From positions 1-17,002 of the forward strand of contig DAOURR010000051.1 of the NCBI GenBank assembly GCA_030627625.1: a stretch of DNA of 17,002 nucleotides, in the 5' to 3' direction. Positions 1 to 6,530 of the stretch are shown piece after piece. How positions within the stretch are numbered: the first letter of the stretch is position 1; each line of letters starts with the position of its first letter. This stretch comes from UBA3103 sp002365855. Its GTDB lineage: Bacteria > Bacillota > Desulfotomaculia > Desulfotomaculales > Pelotomaculaceae. The notes below the pieces were generated by a model. That model was given only the letters and a program-made list of their open reading frames with translations, made no database searches and was not told where the DNA came from. The position numbers and the translations under genes were made by a program.

Positions 1-66
1 CATCCAGCCGTCCTTACTGTGTTAACGATTTTACTGCTGTCCGGTTTACTCAACCAAGTTCGATAA
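1..66 (+). CDS. C-terminal end of an unidentified hydrophobic (membrane) protein, cut by the window edge
   Basis: Frame 1 is open from the first base to a TAA at 64-66 and encodes 21 residues, mostly Leu/Val/Ile with a short polar tail ending NQVR. This fits the last transmembrane helix of a membrane protein that begins outside the window. Too little is visible to name a family, and a chance open frame cannot be excluded. It lies on the same strand as the next operon but is separated from it by about 170 AT-rich bases with a possible terminator and a fresh promoter. Confidence 0.4.
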   Translation, partial: HPAVLTVLTILLLSGLLNQVR

Positions 67-134
67 CTATAATGAAAGGTAGCGAATCTAAATTTAAGCG
101 AATCCTAAATACTGAATAGCATTTACAACTTCCA

Positions 135-160
135 CAGCTCCAAGCTGCTTTTAAAATTTT
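135..160 (+). terminator. Possible weak intrinsic terminator after the leading partial gene
   Basis: A 5-bp stem (CAGCT at 135-139, AGCTG at 143-147) with a 3-base loop is followed by a T/A-rich tract. The stem is short, so this is tentative. The rest of 67-234 is AT-rich and shows no coding signal. Confidence 0.3.
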
Positions 161-234
161 AATTCTTTTTTATTTTTAAAAAATCCTCTTTTTTTAAACA
201 ACTTAATAAATATAGTACTAAAGTAACCTGCCTG

Positions 235-263
235 TTGACATGAGCCGGGACAATTGGTAGACT
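235..263 (+). promoter_or_regulatory. Sigma-A promoter of the riboswitch/homocysteine operon
   Basis: A perfect -35 box TTGACA (235-240) is followed by a 17-base spacer and a -10 box TAGACT (258-263, 4 of 6 consensus). Transcription would start near 270, just upstream of the SAM riboswitch. Confidence 0.75.
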
Positions 264-289
264 AGAGGTTAATACAAGATAATAAAGTG

Positions 290-406
290 CTCTTATCCGG
301 AGTGGTGGAGGGACTGGCCCAATGAAACCCGGCAACCGTTGGGAGGTAAGTATTGCCCAACATGGTGCTAATTCCTGCAGGAGATTTTTCTTCTGACAGA
401 TAAGAG
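290..406 (+). promoter_or_regulatory. SAM-I (S-box) riboswitch
   Basis: The leader carries the S-box landmarks. The P1 stem is 8 perfect base pairs (CTCTTATC at 290-297 with GATAAGAG at 399-406). Inside it are GGTGGAGGGACTGGCCC, ATGAAACCCGGCAACC and the GGTGCTAATTCC element (364-375). The aptamer binds S-adenosylmethionine and normally lowers expression when SAM is abundant. It precedes genes for homocysteine synthesis, which supplies methionine and SAM, so feedback control makes sense. The 3' strand of P1 (AAGAGG, 402-407) can instead pair with CCTCTT (430-435) in the 5' arm of the downstream hairpin, the usual antiterminator arrangement. Confidence 0.95.
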
Positions 407-427
407 GATAGCTGATAAAACTCTGCT

Positions 428-457
428 GGCCTCTTCTGTTTGGAAGGGGCCTTCAAT
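428..457 (+). terminator. Riboswitch expression-platform terminator hairpin
   Basis: A 9-bp stem (GGCCTCTTC at 428-436 with GAAGGGGCC at 443-451, one G-U pair) and a 6-base loop follow the aptamer. The tail (TTCAATAATAATA) is poor in T, so it is a weak intrinsic terminator on sequence alone. Its 5' arm is the partner of the antiterminator pairing with 402-407. Confidence 0.65.
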
Positions 458-505
458 AATAATATATGCAAAGAGCACCTATTAACGCAGGAGGTAAAAT
501 AAACT

Positions 506-1711
506 ATGGCGATTGAAAAAACTTATGCCGAGATCAACGCCAAAATCAAATCCGGCAGCGTCGTGGTAATGACTGCGGAGGAAGTAATCTCCCTGGTAGA
601 GGAAAAAGGTGTCAGCGAAGCTGCCCGTCAGGTGGATGTGGTTACCACCGGAACTTTCGCCCCCATGTGTTCATCTGGAGCTTTTTTCAATTTCGGTCAT
701 CCCAAGCCCAGGATCAGGATGCAGAAAGTCTGGCTCAACGGTGTTCCGGCCTACTCGGGTATTGCGGCTGTTGACGCCTACCTGGGGGTGACCGAGCTGC
801 CTGAAGATGACCCCTGCAACAGTAATTACCCTGGTGAGTTCCGTTACGGCGGAGGACACGTTATCCAGGACCTCCTTTCCGGCAAGCCTGTAAAGCTGGA
901 GGCCGTCTCTTACGGTACCGACTGTTATCCGAGGAAGGATCTGGAAACATATATTACTCTTGACGACATTAATGAAGCGACGCTTTTTAACCCCCGCAAC
1001 GCCTACCAGAACTACAACTGCGCGGTCAATCTAAGCGACCGTACCATATACACCTATATGGGTGTTTTAAAACCTGACCTCGGCAATGCTCACTACTGCA
1101 GCGCCGGGCAGCTCAGCCCGCTGTTCAACGACCCTAATTTCCTGACTATCGGCATCGGCACCCGGATCTTCCTGGGAGGTGGTATCGGTTATGTTGCCTG
1201 GAACGGCACACAGCACTTCCCGGGCATTCAGAAAGACGCGTCCGGCGCGAGCTATGGTCCGGCCGGCGGCACACTTTCTGTGATTGGTGATTTAAAGCAG
1301 ATGAAACCTAACTGGCTGGTTGGAACCAGCTTTATAGGTTATGGTACAAACCTTACAGTTGGTATTGGCATACCTATCCCGATTCTAAACGAGGAAGTCA
1401 TGCGCTGTGTCTCAGTCTCAGACCGCGAGCTGTTTGCCCCCATCATTGACTACAGCAAGGCCTACGGTCAAAGGATACCGGGTAATTTAGGCTTCGCAAG
1501 CTACGCCGATCTAAAATCGGGAAAGATAACCGTAAACGGCCGGGAGGTTATCACTGCCCCGCTTTCCAGTTACCCCAGGGCTAAAATGATCGCCGACATC
1601 CTTAAAGAATGGATCACCAGTGGTGATTTCTACCTAACAGAACCGGTCCGGCTGCTCCCCTCACATAAGGACGGTATCACGGCAAAAGCATTAGAAGTCA
1701 AGGATCTTTAG
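506..1711 (+). CDS. Homocysteine biosynthesis protein, DUF39/COG1900 family
   Basis: This 401-residue protein is full length for the COG1900 (HcyBio) family. Family members studied in Methanosarcina acetivorans (MA1821) take part in making homocysteine from aspartate semialdehyde and sulfide, working with a NIL-domain ferredoxin. Visible hallmarks are the conserved Cys55 in MCSSGAFFNFGHP, Cys140 in YGTDCYPRK, and a glycine-rich central part with IGIGTRIFLGGG and GYVAW. There is no signal peptide or membrane helix, so it is cytoplasmic. The ATG at 506 has a consensus Shine-Dalgarno AGGAGGT (489-495) ten bases upstream. It is the first gene of a three-gene operon behind the SAM riboswitch; the next gene starts 22 bases on. 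The family assignment is secure; the exact reaction in this organism is inferred. Confidence 0.92.
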   Translation: MAIEKTYAEINAKIKSGSVVVMTAEEVISLVEEKGVSEAARQVDVVTTGTFAPMCSSGAFFNFGHPKPRIRMQKVWLNGVPAYSGIAAVDAYLGVTELPEDDPCNSNYPGEFRYGGGHVIQDLLSGKPVKLEAVSYGTDCYPRKDLETYITLDDINEATLFNPRNAYQNYNCAVNLSDRTIYTYMGVLKPDLGNAHYCSAGQLSPLFNDPNFLTIGIGTRIFLGGGIGYVAWNGTQHFPGIQKDASGASYGPAGGTLSVIGDLKQMKPNWLVGTSFIGYGTNLTVGIGIPIPILNEEVMRCVSVSDRELFAPIIDYSKAYGQRIPGNLGFASYADLKSGKITVNGREVITAPLSSYPRAKMIADILKEWITSGDFYLTEPVRLLPSHKDGITAKALEVKDL

Positions 1712-1733
1712 GAAACAAGGAGAGTGAAGATAG

Positions 1734-2135
1734 ATGTCACCAAAAAAAATAATCCTGCGCTTTGGCAAAGACATCTCGACAAAACCGGTTATTTACCACC
1801 TGGCCAAGGATTTTGACCTGGTGTTTAATATACTCAAAGCCAGCGTCGACCCTTATAAAGAGGGCGTAATGGTTATGGAGCTGACCGGGGAAAAATACGA
1901 ACAGGGACTTGAGTTTTTAAAGCAGGAAGGGGTAAGGGTTCAACCGCTGGCGGAAGAAGTGTCCTGGAACCAGGAGATATGCACCAGCTGCGGAGCCTGT
2001 ACTGACATTTGCCCTACCGGCGCCCTGCATATCAACAGGCCGTCAATGGAAGTGGAATTTGAAAGTGACAACTGTATCATATGTAAGGCCTGTGTAACTG
2101 TTTGTCCGGTAAGGGCCATGGAGGTCAAATTCTAA
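1734..2135 (+). CDS. NIL domain / 2x[4Fe-4S] ferredoxin, partner in homocysteine synthesis
   Basis: The 133-residue protein has an N-terminal NIL (ferredoxin-fold, ACT-like) domain at about residues 4-75 and a C-terminal bacterial ferredoxin. The ferredoxin has two full CxxCxxCxxxCP motifs, Cys83/86/89/93 and Cys114/117/120/124, expected to hold two [4Fe-4S] clusters. The same architecture is found in MA1822 of Methanosarcina, the partner of the DUF39 protein. It probably delivers electrons for sulfide incorporation into aspartate semialdehyde; the electron donor cannot be read from the sequence. The start ATG is preceded by AAGGAG (1718-1723). A good ribosome-binding site for the next gene lies inside its last codons, which suggests tight co-expression. 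Confidence 0.92.
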   Translation: MSPKKIILRFGKDISTKPVIYHLAKDFDLVFNILKASVDPYKEGVMVMELTGEKYEQGLEFLKQEGVRVQPLAEEVSWNQEICTSCGACTDICPTGALHINRPSMEVEFESDNCIICKACVTVCPVRAMEVKF

Positions 2136-2136
2136 T

Positions 2137-2889
2137 TTGGAATACAGCACGCGTTTTTACCGGAAGTTGTTCCGCCAGGACGACCTGGTTTACTTCCAGG
2201 TTGTGATCAGGCAGACCGATCTGAGTATTGGTGTGCGCCGGGACAGGTACTCAACTGATTTAAAACACTGGGTGGAGAATCTAATTCATGAACAGCGGAC
2301 GCTGCTTGAACGCTATATCGGGCAGGACAACTCGTTTTTGCATTCTCTGTCGCCTTGCCCCTTAAAGCCCGGCGCGCCGCCTATGGCTGTTGATATGGCT
2401 GAGGTATCCCGCCTGGCGGGTGTAGGCCCAATGGCCGCTGTAGCAGGCGCTTTCGCACAGTATGTCGGCAGCGCGCTGGCCAGGCGATCCAAAGATGTTG
2501 TAGTGGAGAACGGCGGCGACATCTACCTGCGCAGTACCAGGACCCGGAGTATTGGTATTTTTGCAGGAGAATCCCCCCTGTCAAACCGTATCGCGCTGGA
2601 AATAAAACCTGAGGACACCCCCCTGGGCATCTGCACCTCATCCGGCACAGTGGGGCCTTCACTTAGTTTAGGCAGAGCCGACGCCGCAGTAGTGGTGGCT
2701 CATTCGGCAATCCTGGCTGATGCGGTGGCAACCGCTGCCGCAAACATGGTTGAAAACAGGGACGACATTAAAAAAGCCGCTGAATACGCCACTTCAATAG
2801 AAGGGGTAAGAGGGGCTCTGATTATCAAAGATGACCACCTGGCCGCGTGCGGTGACCTGAAGATAGTACCTTTTCAAACAGGTCCTTAG
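2137..2889 (+). CDS. UPF0280/COG2122 ApbE-like protein, third member of the homocysteine module
   Basis: The 250-residue protein belongs to UPF0280 (COG2122), distantly related to ApbE flavin transferases. Typical features are GPMAAVAGAFAQYVG (about residues 97-111), ENGGDI (about 124-129), GICTSSGTVGPSLS and the C-terminal Ala-rich ADAVATAAANMV segment. The Methanosarcina homologue (MA1715) has been linked to efficient sulfide assimilation and clusters with the two preceding gene families, so a helper role in sulfide use is inferred. The start is a TTG at 2137, one base after the previous stop, with GGAGGT (2120-2125) inside the upstream gene at suitable spacing; no ATG fits better. It ends the operon. 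No clear terminator is seen in 2890-2953 before the converging amidase gene. Confidence 0.85.
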   Translation: MEYSTRFYRKLFRQDDLVYFQVVIRQTDLSIGVRRDRYSTDLKHWVENLIHEQRTLLERYIGQDNSFLHSLSPCPLKPGAPPMAVDMAEVSRLAGVGPMAAVAGAFAQYVGSALARRSKDVVVENGGDIYLRSTRTRSIGIFAGESPLSNRIALEIKPEDTPLGICTSSGTVGPSLSLGRADAAVVVAHSAILADAVATAAANMVENRDDIKKAAEYATSIEGVRGALIIKDDHLAACGDLKIVPFQTGP

Positions 2890-2953
2890 AATAAGTCTTT
2901 TAGCAGCGAGAGGATGACAACACCTATTCTAATATTTATTTTATCAACCAGTA

Positions 2954-3907
2954 TTATGCTTCAACCAGCCTGTTGATTACAGTTGCAAATTCTCCCCAGT
3001 TTAAGATGGTAATGGGGTCATGGGTAGAATTTATCAAACAGTCTGCCAACAGTTTTTGCACCTCCCCTTCCGGATTCCACGGCATGGTTTCCCTTACGCC
3101 GCGCAGCCGGTTTAGAACCATGGCAAACTCACCCCAGGTCACTCCCGCATCTACGTCATGATCGGTGTTGGCCAAGCCGTCGCTTACTAATCTCGCAACC
3201 TCAAGTCCTGGGTCCCAGTAATCCGATGCAGAGCTTCTGCCGCGATAGCGGTTTATTACGGCTGCTAACTCCCCCCAGAAGACATTGTCCAGAGGTTCGT
3301 GCTCAGAATTGAGCAGCCCGCCCGCTTTAAGTTTATCTATTTCCAAAAATGGGTTCCAGGCGCCGGAAGACGGCAGGCCAAAGGCTAAGGCCAGGCTTGC
3401 CGCAGCAGCCGCAGCTATCCCTGCCCTAAAAAAAGGGTCGGCCAGGCGCAACGCGTCTGCCTGAGTATCCAGAAACAGGTTTTCCAGTAACAGCGCAGGC
3501 ATGCTGGTCAGACGGAGCACAGCGAAGTTCGCAGTTTTTTTGCCGCGGTCGGCAAACCCCTCGCAGCGGTAAAAATCCCTCATTCCGCCATGGATAAGAT
3601 CCTGGAGTCTCAAGGTTGTTTCATCTGCTAACGGGTGGACGTAGCTTTCAAAACCTGTGCCACCTCCGGCATTAACATGAATGGAGAGAAAATAGTCTGC
3701 CGCAATTCTATTGGCAAAGGCAGCCCTTTCATACAACCCCACAGCGATATCAGCGCACCGGGTTAAATAAACTTCTACCTGGTAGGGTATCAGGGCTTTC
3801 CTGATCCTGACGGCAATATCCAGGTTGAGTTCTTTTTCCTGAAGGCCGCTGCCGGCCGCACCGGGATCAATGCCGCCATGGCCCGGGTCCAGAACGAATA
3901 TAGTCAA
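2954..3907 (-). CDS. N-acetylmuramoyl-L-alanine amidase (Amidase_3) with three C-terminal SLH-like repeats
   Basis: Residues 1-178 form an Amidase_3 catalytic domain that cleaves the bond between N-acetylmuramic acid and the stem peptide. The zinc ligands and catalytic residues are in place: His10 (DPGHGG), Glu24 (QEKE), His77 (SIHVNA) and Glu142 (LLLEN). The C-terminus (184-315) holds three 40-residue repeats starting near Trp184, Trp231 and Trp277, each running from W(N/D)P to WGE(L/F)AxV(I/L)NR. They resemble degenerate SLH modules and probably bind the wall or a wall polymer. The start is TTG (3907) with AAGGAG ten bases upstream. The mature domain begins immediately, so there is no signal peptide. 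Like CwlC of Bacillus it may act after release or in the sporulating mother cell; a phage-type endolysin is the alternative. It is 80 bases downstream of the dinB-associated gene on the same strand. Confidence 0.88.
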   Translation of the reverse strand: MTIFVLDPGHGGIDPGAAGSGLQEKELNLDIAVRIRKALIPYQVEVYLTRCADIAVGLYERAAFANRIAADYFLSIHVNAGGGTGFESYVHPLADETTLRLQDLIHGGMRDFYRCEGFADRGKKTANFAVLRLTSMPALLLENLFLDTQADALRLADPFFRAGIAAAAAASLALAFGLPSSGAWNPFLEIDKLKAGGLLNSEHEPLDNVFWGELAAVINRYRGRSSASDYWDPGLEVARLVSDGLANTDHDVDAGVTWGEFAMVLNRLRGVRETMPWNPEGEVQKLLADCLINSTHDPITILNWGEFATVINRLVEA

Positions 3908-3987
3908 TAAATATCAGCTCCTTTCAAAAATCTCTGTATTTTGTCTAAGCCTTGGTTTACATATCTACATTAGAATATGCCTTATAT

Positions 3988-4311
3988 TTATTTTTTTTCT
4001 TGCCCGGGGTGAAAGAGTCCGCAAGCCTGGCGGCGGGGATCGCATCCTGCCAGAACCCTCTCCAGACCCTCTTTTCCCATTGTTTTCAGAATATCAACCG
4101 CGTCCAGTTTTTCAGGGACTCTTTTGGCCAACCCGGCGTATTCCGGGATCAGCGCCGCGCAGCCGGGCCTCACCTCGGTCCGGCCTGCAACCATTACAAA
4201 AAACTTACACCTGGAGCAGGTATGTGTAACCTTGTCCCGCAATTCGGGCGGCATCAGGCGGTGCCCTTCATAAAGGGAATTTTTCCGGTAGTAATCACGA
4301 ATATTAGCCAT
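3988..4311 (-). CDS. Small cysteine-rich protein of unknown function, translationally coupled to dinB
   Basis: The 107-residue protein begins at the ATG (4311) that overlaps the last 8 bases of dinB. A longer in-frame start at 4344 would sit well inside dinB and is less likely. Five cysteines, CSRC at 32-35, Cys51, Cys90 and Cys97, suggest a metal site (zinc or Fe-S). The N-terminus is basic with an amphipathic MANIRDYYRKNSLYEGHR segment. There is no signal peptide or membrane helix. I do not recognise a named family, and it is not the YolD-like protein that accompanies Y-family polymerases in Bacillus. Its overlap with dinB and lack of its own promoter imply it is made together with the polymerase under SOS control. 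Confidence 0.75.
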   Translation of the reverse strand: MANIRDYYRKNSLYEGHRLMPPELRDKVTHTCSRCKFFVMVAGRTEVRPGCAALIPEYAGLAKRVPEKLDAVDILKTMGKEGLERVLAGCDPRRQACGLFHPGQEKK

Positions 4312-5512
4312 GCTCCGCCGCGCCGCTCCGATCCCGAAGCACACCCTCAGGGGTCAGGGATACCGCCCTCAGGATGCTCTGTTCACCGAACCGGTCCTTG
4401 ATCCGGTCACAGGCGACATTCAGGAGATGCGCTCTTTGCGCCTCCCCGAACAAATCCATCTGCTCCGGGGCATTTTTAACCAGCCTGCCCAATGATACTC
4501 CCACCATCCTGAGCGGCTTCCAGGAAGGCCAGTGCTTGTGCAGCAGTTCCATTGCAGCCCGGTAAACATTTCCCGCAGAGGCCGTGTAACAAGTCATGGT
4601 GCGCGCGCGGGAAATCCATAAAAATTCGTTATCCTTTAAAGTGAGGTTTACGGTTTTCCCCGCAAATCCTCCCAAGCGCACCCGCCTGCATACGATTTCA
4701 CACAACTCCAGGATAACTACCTCTATCTCCGGGTAACCCCGGTAATCCCTGGGAAGGGTAATCTGGTGGCCGATGGATTTGATCCGCTCCAGGGAATGAG
4801 GGTCAACCGGACTGTAGTCTATGCCGTTGGCGGATAGGTGCAGGACATGCCCCATCAGGCCGAATCTTTTCTGCAGTACCGGCAGTGGGTAGCAGGCAAG
4901 CTCTCCAATAGTGTGAATGTTGAAATCAGCCAGCCTCTTCTCCAGGCGGCTCCCCACCCCGAAAAGTTTCCGCACGGGAAGCGGCCACATTTTGGCTGGA
5001 ATATCGGGGAAGTCCAGCACCGTAAGCCCGTCGGGCTTCTGCAGGCCGGCGCCCATTTTGGCCAGAAGTTTGTTTGGGCCCACTCCAACACTGCACAGCA
5101 CTCCTACTTCCTCTTTGATCCTCTTCTTTAATTTTGCAGCAATATCCAGAGAGGAGCCGAAGAGGTTACCGCAACCGGAGACATCCATGAAAGCTTCATC
5201 AATGGAAAATGGCTCGATCATGGGGCTGAAATCTTTCATGATCCGAATGATTCGGGCAGAAAAATTGACATAGGAAGCGGGCCTGGGCTTAAGAAAGATG
5301 GCATCAGGGCAGAGGTCCCTGGCATCCCATACACCAATGCCTGTTTTCACCCCGCGGGCCTTGGCCTCATAAGAGGCGGCCAAAACTATGCCGTGGCGTT
5401 TGGCCGGGTCACCGCCGACAATAACCGGCTTCCCCCGAAGCTCGGGGTCCATGGCCTGGTGCACACTGGCATAGAAAGCATTCATGTCGGCCAGCAGGAT
5501 TGGACAGTACAA
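4304..5512 (-). CDS. dinB: Y-family translesion DNA polymerase (DNA polymerase IV type)
   Basis: The 402-residue protein is an error-prone polymerase that copies damaged DNA. Catalytic carboxylates are visible: Asp9 in LLADMNAFYAS, and Asp105/Glu106 in SIDEAFMDV. The fingers motif with ASYEAKARGVKTG and the helix-hairpin-helix region around LFGVGSRLEKRL follow. Near the C-terminus QMDLF (351-355) is a canonical beta-clamp-binding pentapeptide. The frame stays open upstream to a GTG at 5614, but that start precedes the predicted transcription start (about 5538) and lacks a ribosome-binding site. The TTG at 5512 has GGAG eight bases upstream and gives the usual N-terminus, so I chose it. Two LexA boxes overlap the promoter. 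The stop overlaps the start of the next, Cys-rich gene. Confidence 0.92.
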   Translation of the reverse strand: MYCPILLADMNAFYASVHQAMDPELRGKPVIVGGDPAKRHGIVLAASYEAKARGVKTGIGVWDARDLCPDAIFLKPRPASYVNFSARIIRIMKDFSPMIEPFSIDEAFMDVSGCGNLFGSSLDIAAKLKKRIKEEVGVLCSVGVGPNKLLAKMGAGLQKPDGLTVLDFPDIPAKMWPLPVRKLFGVGSRLEKRLADFNIHTIGELACYPLPVLQKRFGLMGHVLHLSANGIDYSPVDPHSLERIKSIGHQITLPRDYRGYPEIEVVILELCEIVCRRVRLGGFAGKTVNLTLKDNEFLWISRARTMTCYTASAGNVYRAAMELLHKHWPSWKPLRMVGVSLGRLVKNAPEQMDLFGEAQRAHLLNVACDRIKDRFGEQSILRAVSLTPEGVLRDRSGAAEHG

Positions 5513-5523
5513 AAAAACCACTC

Positions 5524-5537
5524 CAAACATATGTTCT
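5524..5537 (-). promoter_or_regulatory. LexA (SOS) box 1 of dinB, overlapping the transcription start
   Basis: AGAACATATGTTTG on the minus strand matches the Firmicutes LexA/DinR consensus CGAACnnnnGTTCG in its palindromic core, with mismatches only at its edges. It covers the predicted +1 position. Confidence 0.8.
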
Positions 5538-5543
5538 GAGTTA

Positions 5544-5572
5544 ATTATAGATCCGAACTCATGTTCTGGTAA
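5544..5572 (-). promoter_or_regulatory. Sigma-A promoter of dinB
   Basis: On the minus strand TTACCA (5572-5567) is followed by a 17-base spacer and a perfect TATAAT (5549-5544). The transcript would start near 5538, giving a leader of about 26 bases before the TTG at 5512. Confidence 0.8.
5554..5567 (-). promoter_or_regulatory. LexA (SOS) box 2 of dinB, between -35 and -10
   Basis: AGAACATGAGTTCG on the minus strand keeps the GAAC and GTTC half-sites of the Firmicutes SOS box. It fills the spacer of the promoter. Its centre is 30 bases, about three helical turns, from box 1, so two LexA dimers could sit on the same face of the DNA. Confidence 0.78.
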
Positions 5573-5618
5573 AGTGGTATTTTTAGCCAAACTCTTAGAA
5601 GACTTGAATTTCACTTTT

Positions 5619-5852
5619 TTATAATAAAGGGAATGATTTCGCGACTTCTTCAGCGGCCGCTAACCCTGAGCGCGCGGCAGCTTCCACGCAGGAACCGGCC
5701 AGATAGTCACCGCAGAAAAAGAAAGGCAAGTCTTGCCGGCGTCTTGTTTGAAATGTTTTCAGAAGCTGGTAGTAACCCACTGTGAATTTGGGCATGGCAT
5801 ACTCCCAGCGTTGATGACGTATAAACTCTACCTTTCTGCTGAATCCCGGATA
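5619..5852 (-). pseudogene. 3' remnant of an FAD-dependent oxidase (protoporphyrinogen/amine oxidase type)
   Basis: One minus-strand frame, open to a TAA at 5621-5619, encodes about 77 residues that read like the C-terminal end of a flavin-dependent amine/protoporphyrinogen oxidase. It contains VEFIRHQRWEYAMPKFTVGY, then DLPFFFCGDYLAGSCVEAA and SGLAAAEEV. In this family the GDY-GS-EAA-SG-AA segment closes the FAD site. The N-terminal FAD-binding GxGxxG domain and some 350 residues are absent, and no start codon or ribosome-binding site exists at the left end; the frame simply runs into the end of yedF. I take it to be the decayed end of a deleted gene. Confidence 0.7.
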
Positions 5853-5872
5853 TATGATAAAATATATACCTG

Positions 5873-6481
5873 TTACGATACTGTAATAACTTTGTTAGGA
5901 CCTGATAACCTGCTATTGATCTCGTACATATTGGACACAACGCCAACCGCTAATTTATCTTTGAGCTTGTAGTAATCGAGGCAGGTACCGCAGACCAGTA
6001 TTTCCGTACCTGCCGCGGACATTTTTTCCAGCTGTTCCAGGACATCAGAACCCTCTACGGTCAGGTACACACCGGCGTTCAAAAAGAGTAACGCCCTGGG
6101 AGGCTGCTGAGCAAGAGTTACCATCAGGCTTTTCATCAGCACCTCGCCGAGATCCGGAGAACCCTGACCAAGGGCGTTGCTGGATATAAAATACACAGCC
6201 CCATCCATTACCATACTTTGGGTCGAACCTGCCCGGGAGGAATCAATAGACGGCGTACTTACGGCACGCCTGGTGATAAGCAGGCGATAACTTCCCTGCT
6301 GCTCTTCAACCCTGACACTGCAGCCGGCATTCCCGGCAAACCGGGCAACATTTTCCCTGGCGGTAAGATTGTCCACGATCACTGTAACGGCATCCTCTGT
6401 CCCCGCATCCAGGGCTTTCTTGGCCTCGATCACCGGCTGCGGGCAGGCCAACCCGCGGCAGTCTATCTCTTTCGCGCTCAT
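5873..6481 (-). CDS. yedF: Sulfurtransferase-like selenium metabolism protein YedF (TusA domain + DsrE-like domain)
   Basis: The 202-residue protein starts at ATG 6481 with AGGAAGG just upstream; a TTG 24 bases earlier is less suitable. Residues 4-70 form a TusA/SirA-like domain with the CPxP motif Cys13-Pro-Gln-Pro, where the cysteine carries persulfide in sulfur-relay proteins. Residues 93-200 form a DsrE-like domain with two further cysteines in CGTCLDYY (Cys164, Cys167). This two-domain form matches the YedF family, which in many Clostridia is found with selenium genes; direct biochemical evidence for the role is thin. Here no selD or selA is adjacent: it sits between two broken genes, so it may be a survivor of a rearranged cluster. 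Confidence 0.88.
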   Translation of the reverse strand: MSAKEIDCRGLACPQPVIEAKKALDAGTEDAVTVIVDNLTARENVARFAGNAGCSVRVEEQQGSYRLLITRRAVSTPSIDSSRAGSTQSMVMDGAVYFISSNALGQGSPDLGEVLMKSLMVTLAQQPPRALLFLNAGVYLTVEGSDVLEQLEKMSAAGTEILVCGTCLDYYKLKDKLAVGVVSNMYEINSRLSGPNKVITVS

Positions 6482-6530
6482 GCAGCTCTTCCTTCCTAGA
6501 CACAAGGGGTAGGGTCTTTTGTGTCATTAT

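Noticed and set aside
3952..4401. 149-codon plus-strand frame
   Set aside because: It lies opposite the Cys-rich gene and the end of dinB, has no ribosome-binding site and no recognisable protein features.
5513..5614. N-terminal extension of dinB by 34 residues to a GTG at 5614
   Set aside because: It lies upstream of the predicted transcription start and across both LexA boxes, lacks a ribosome-binding site, and is not part of the family's normal N-terminus.
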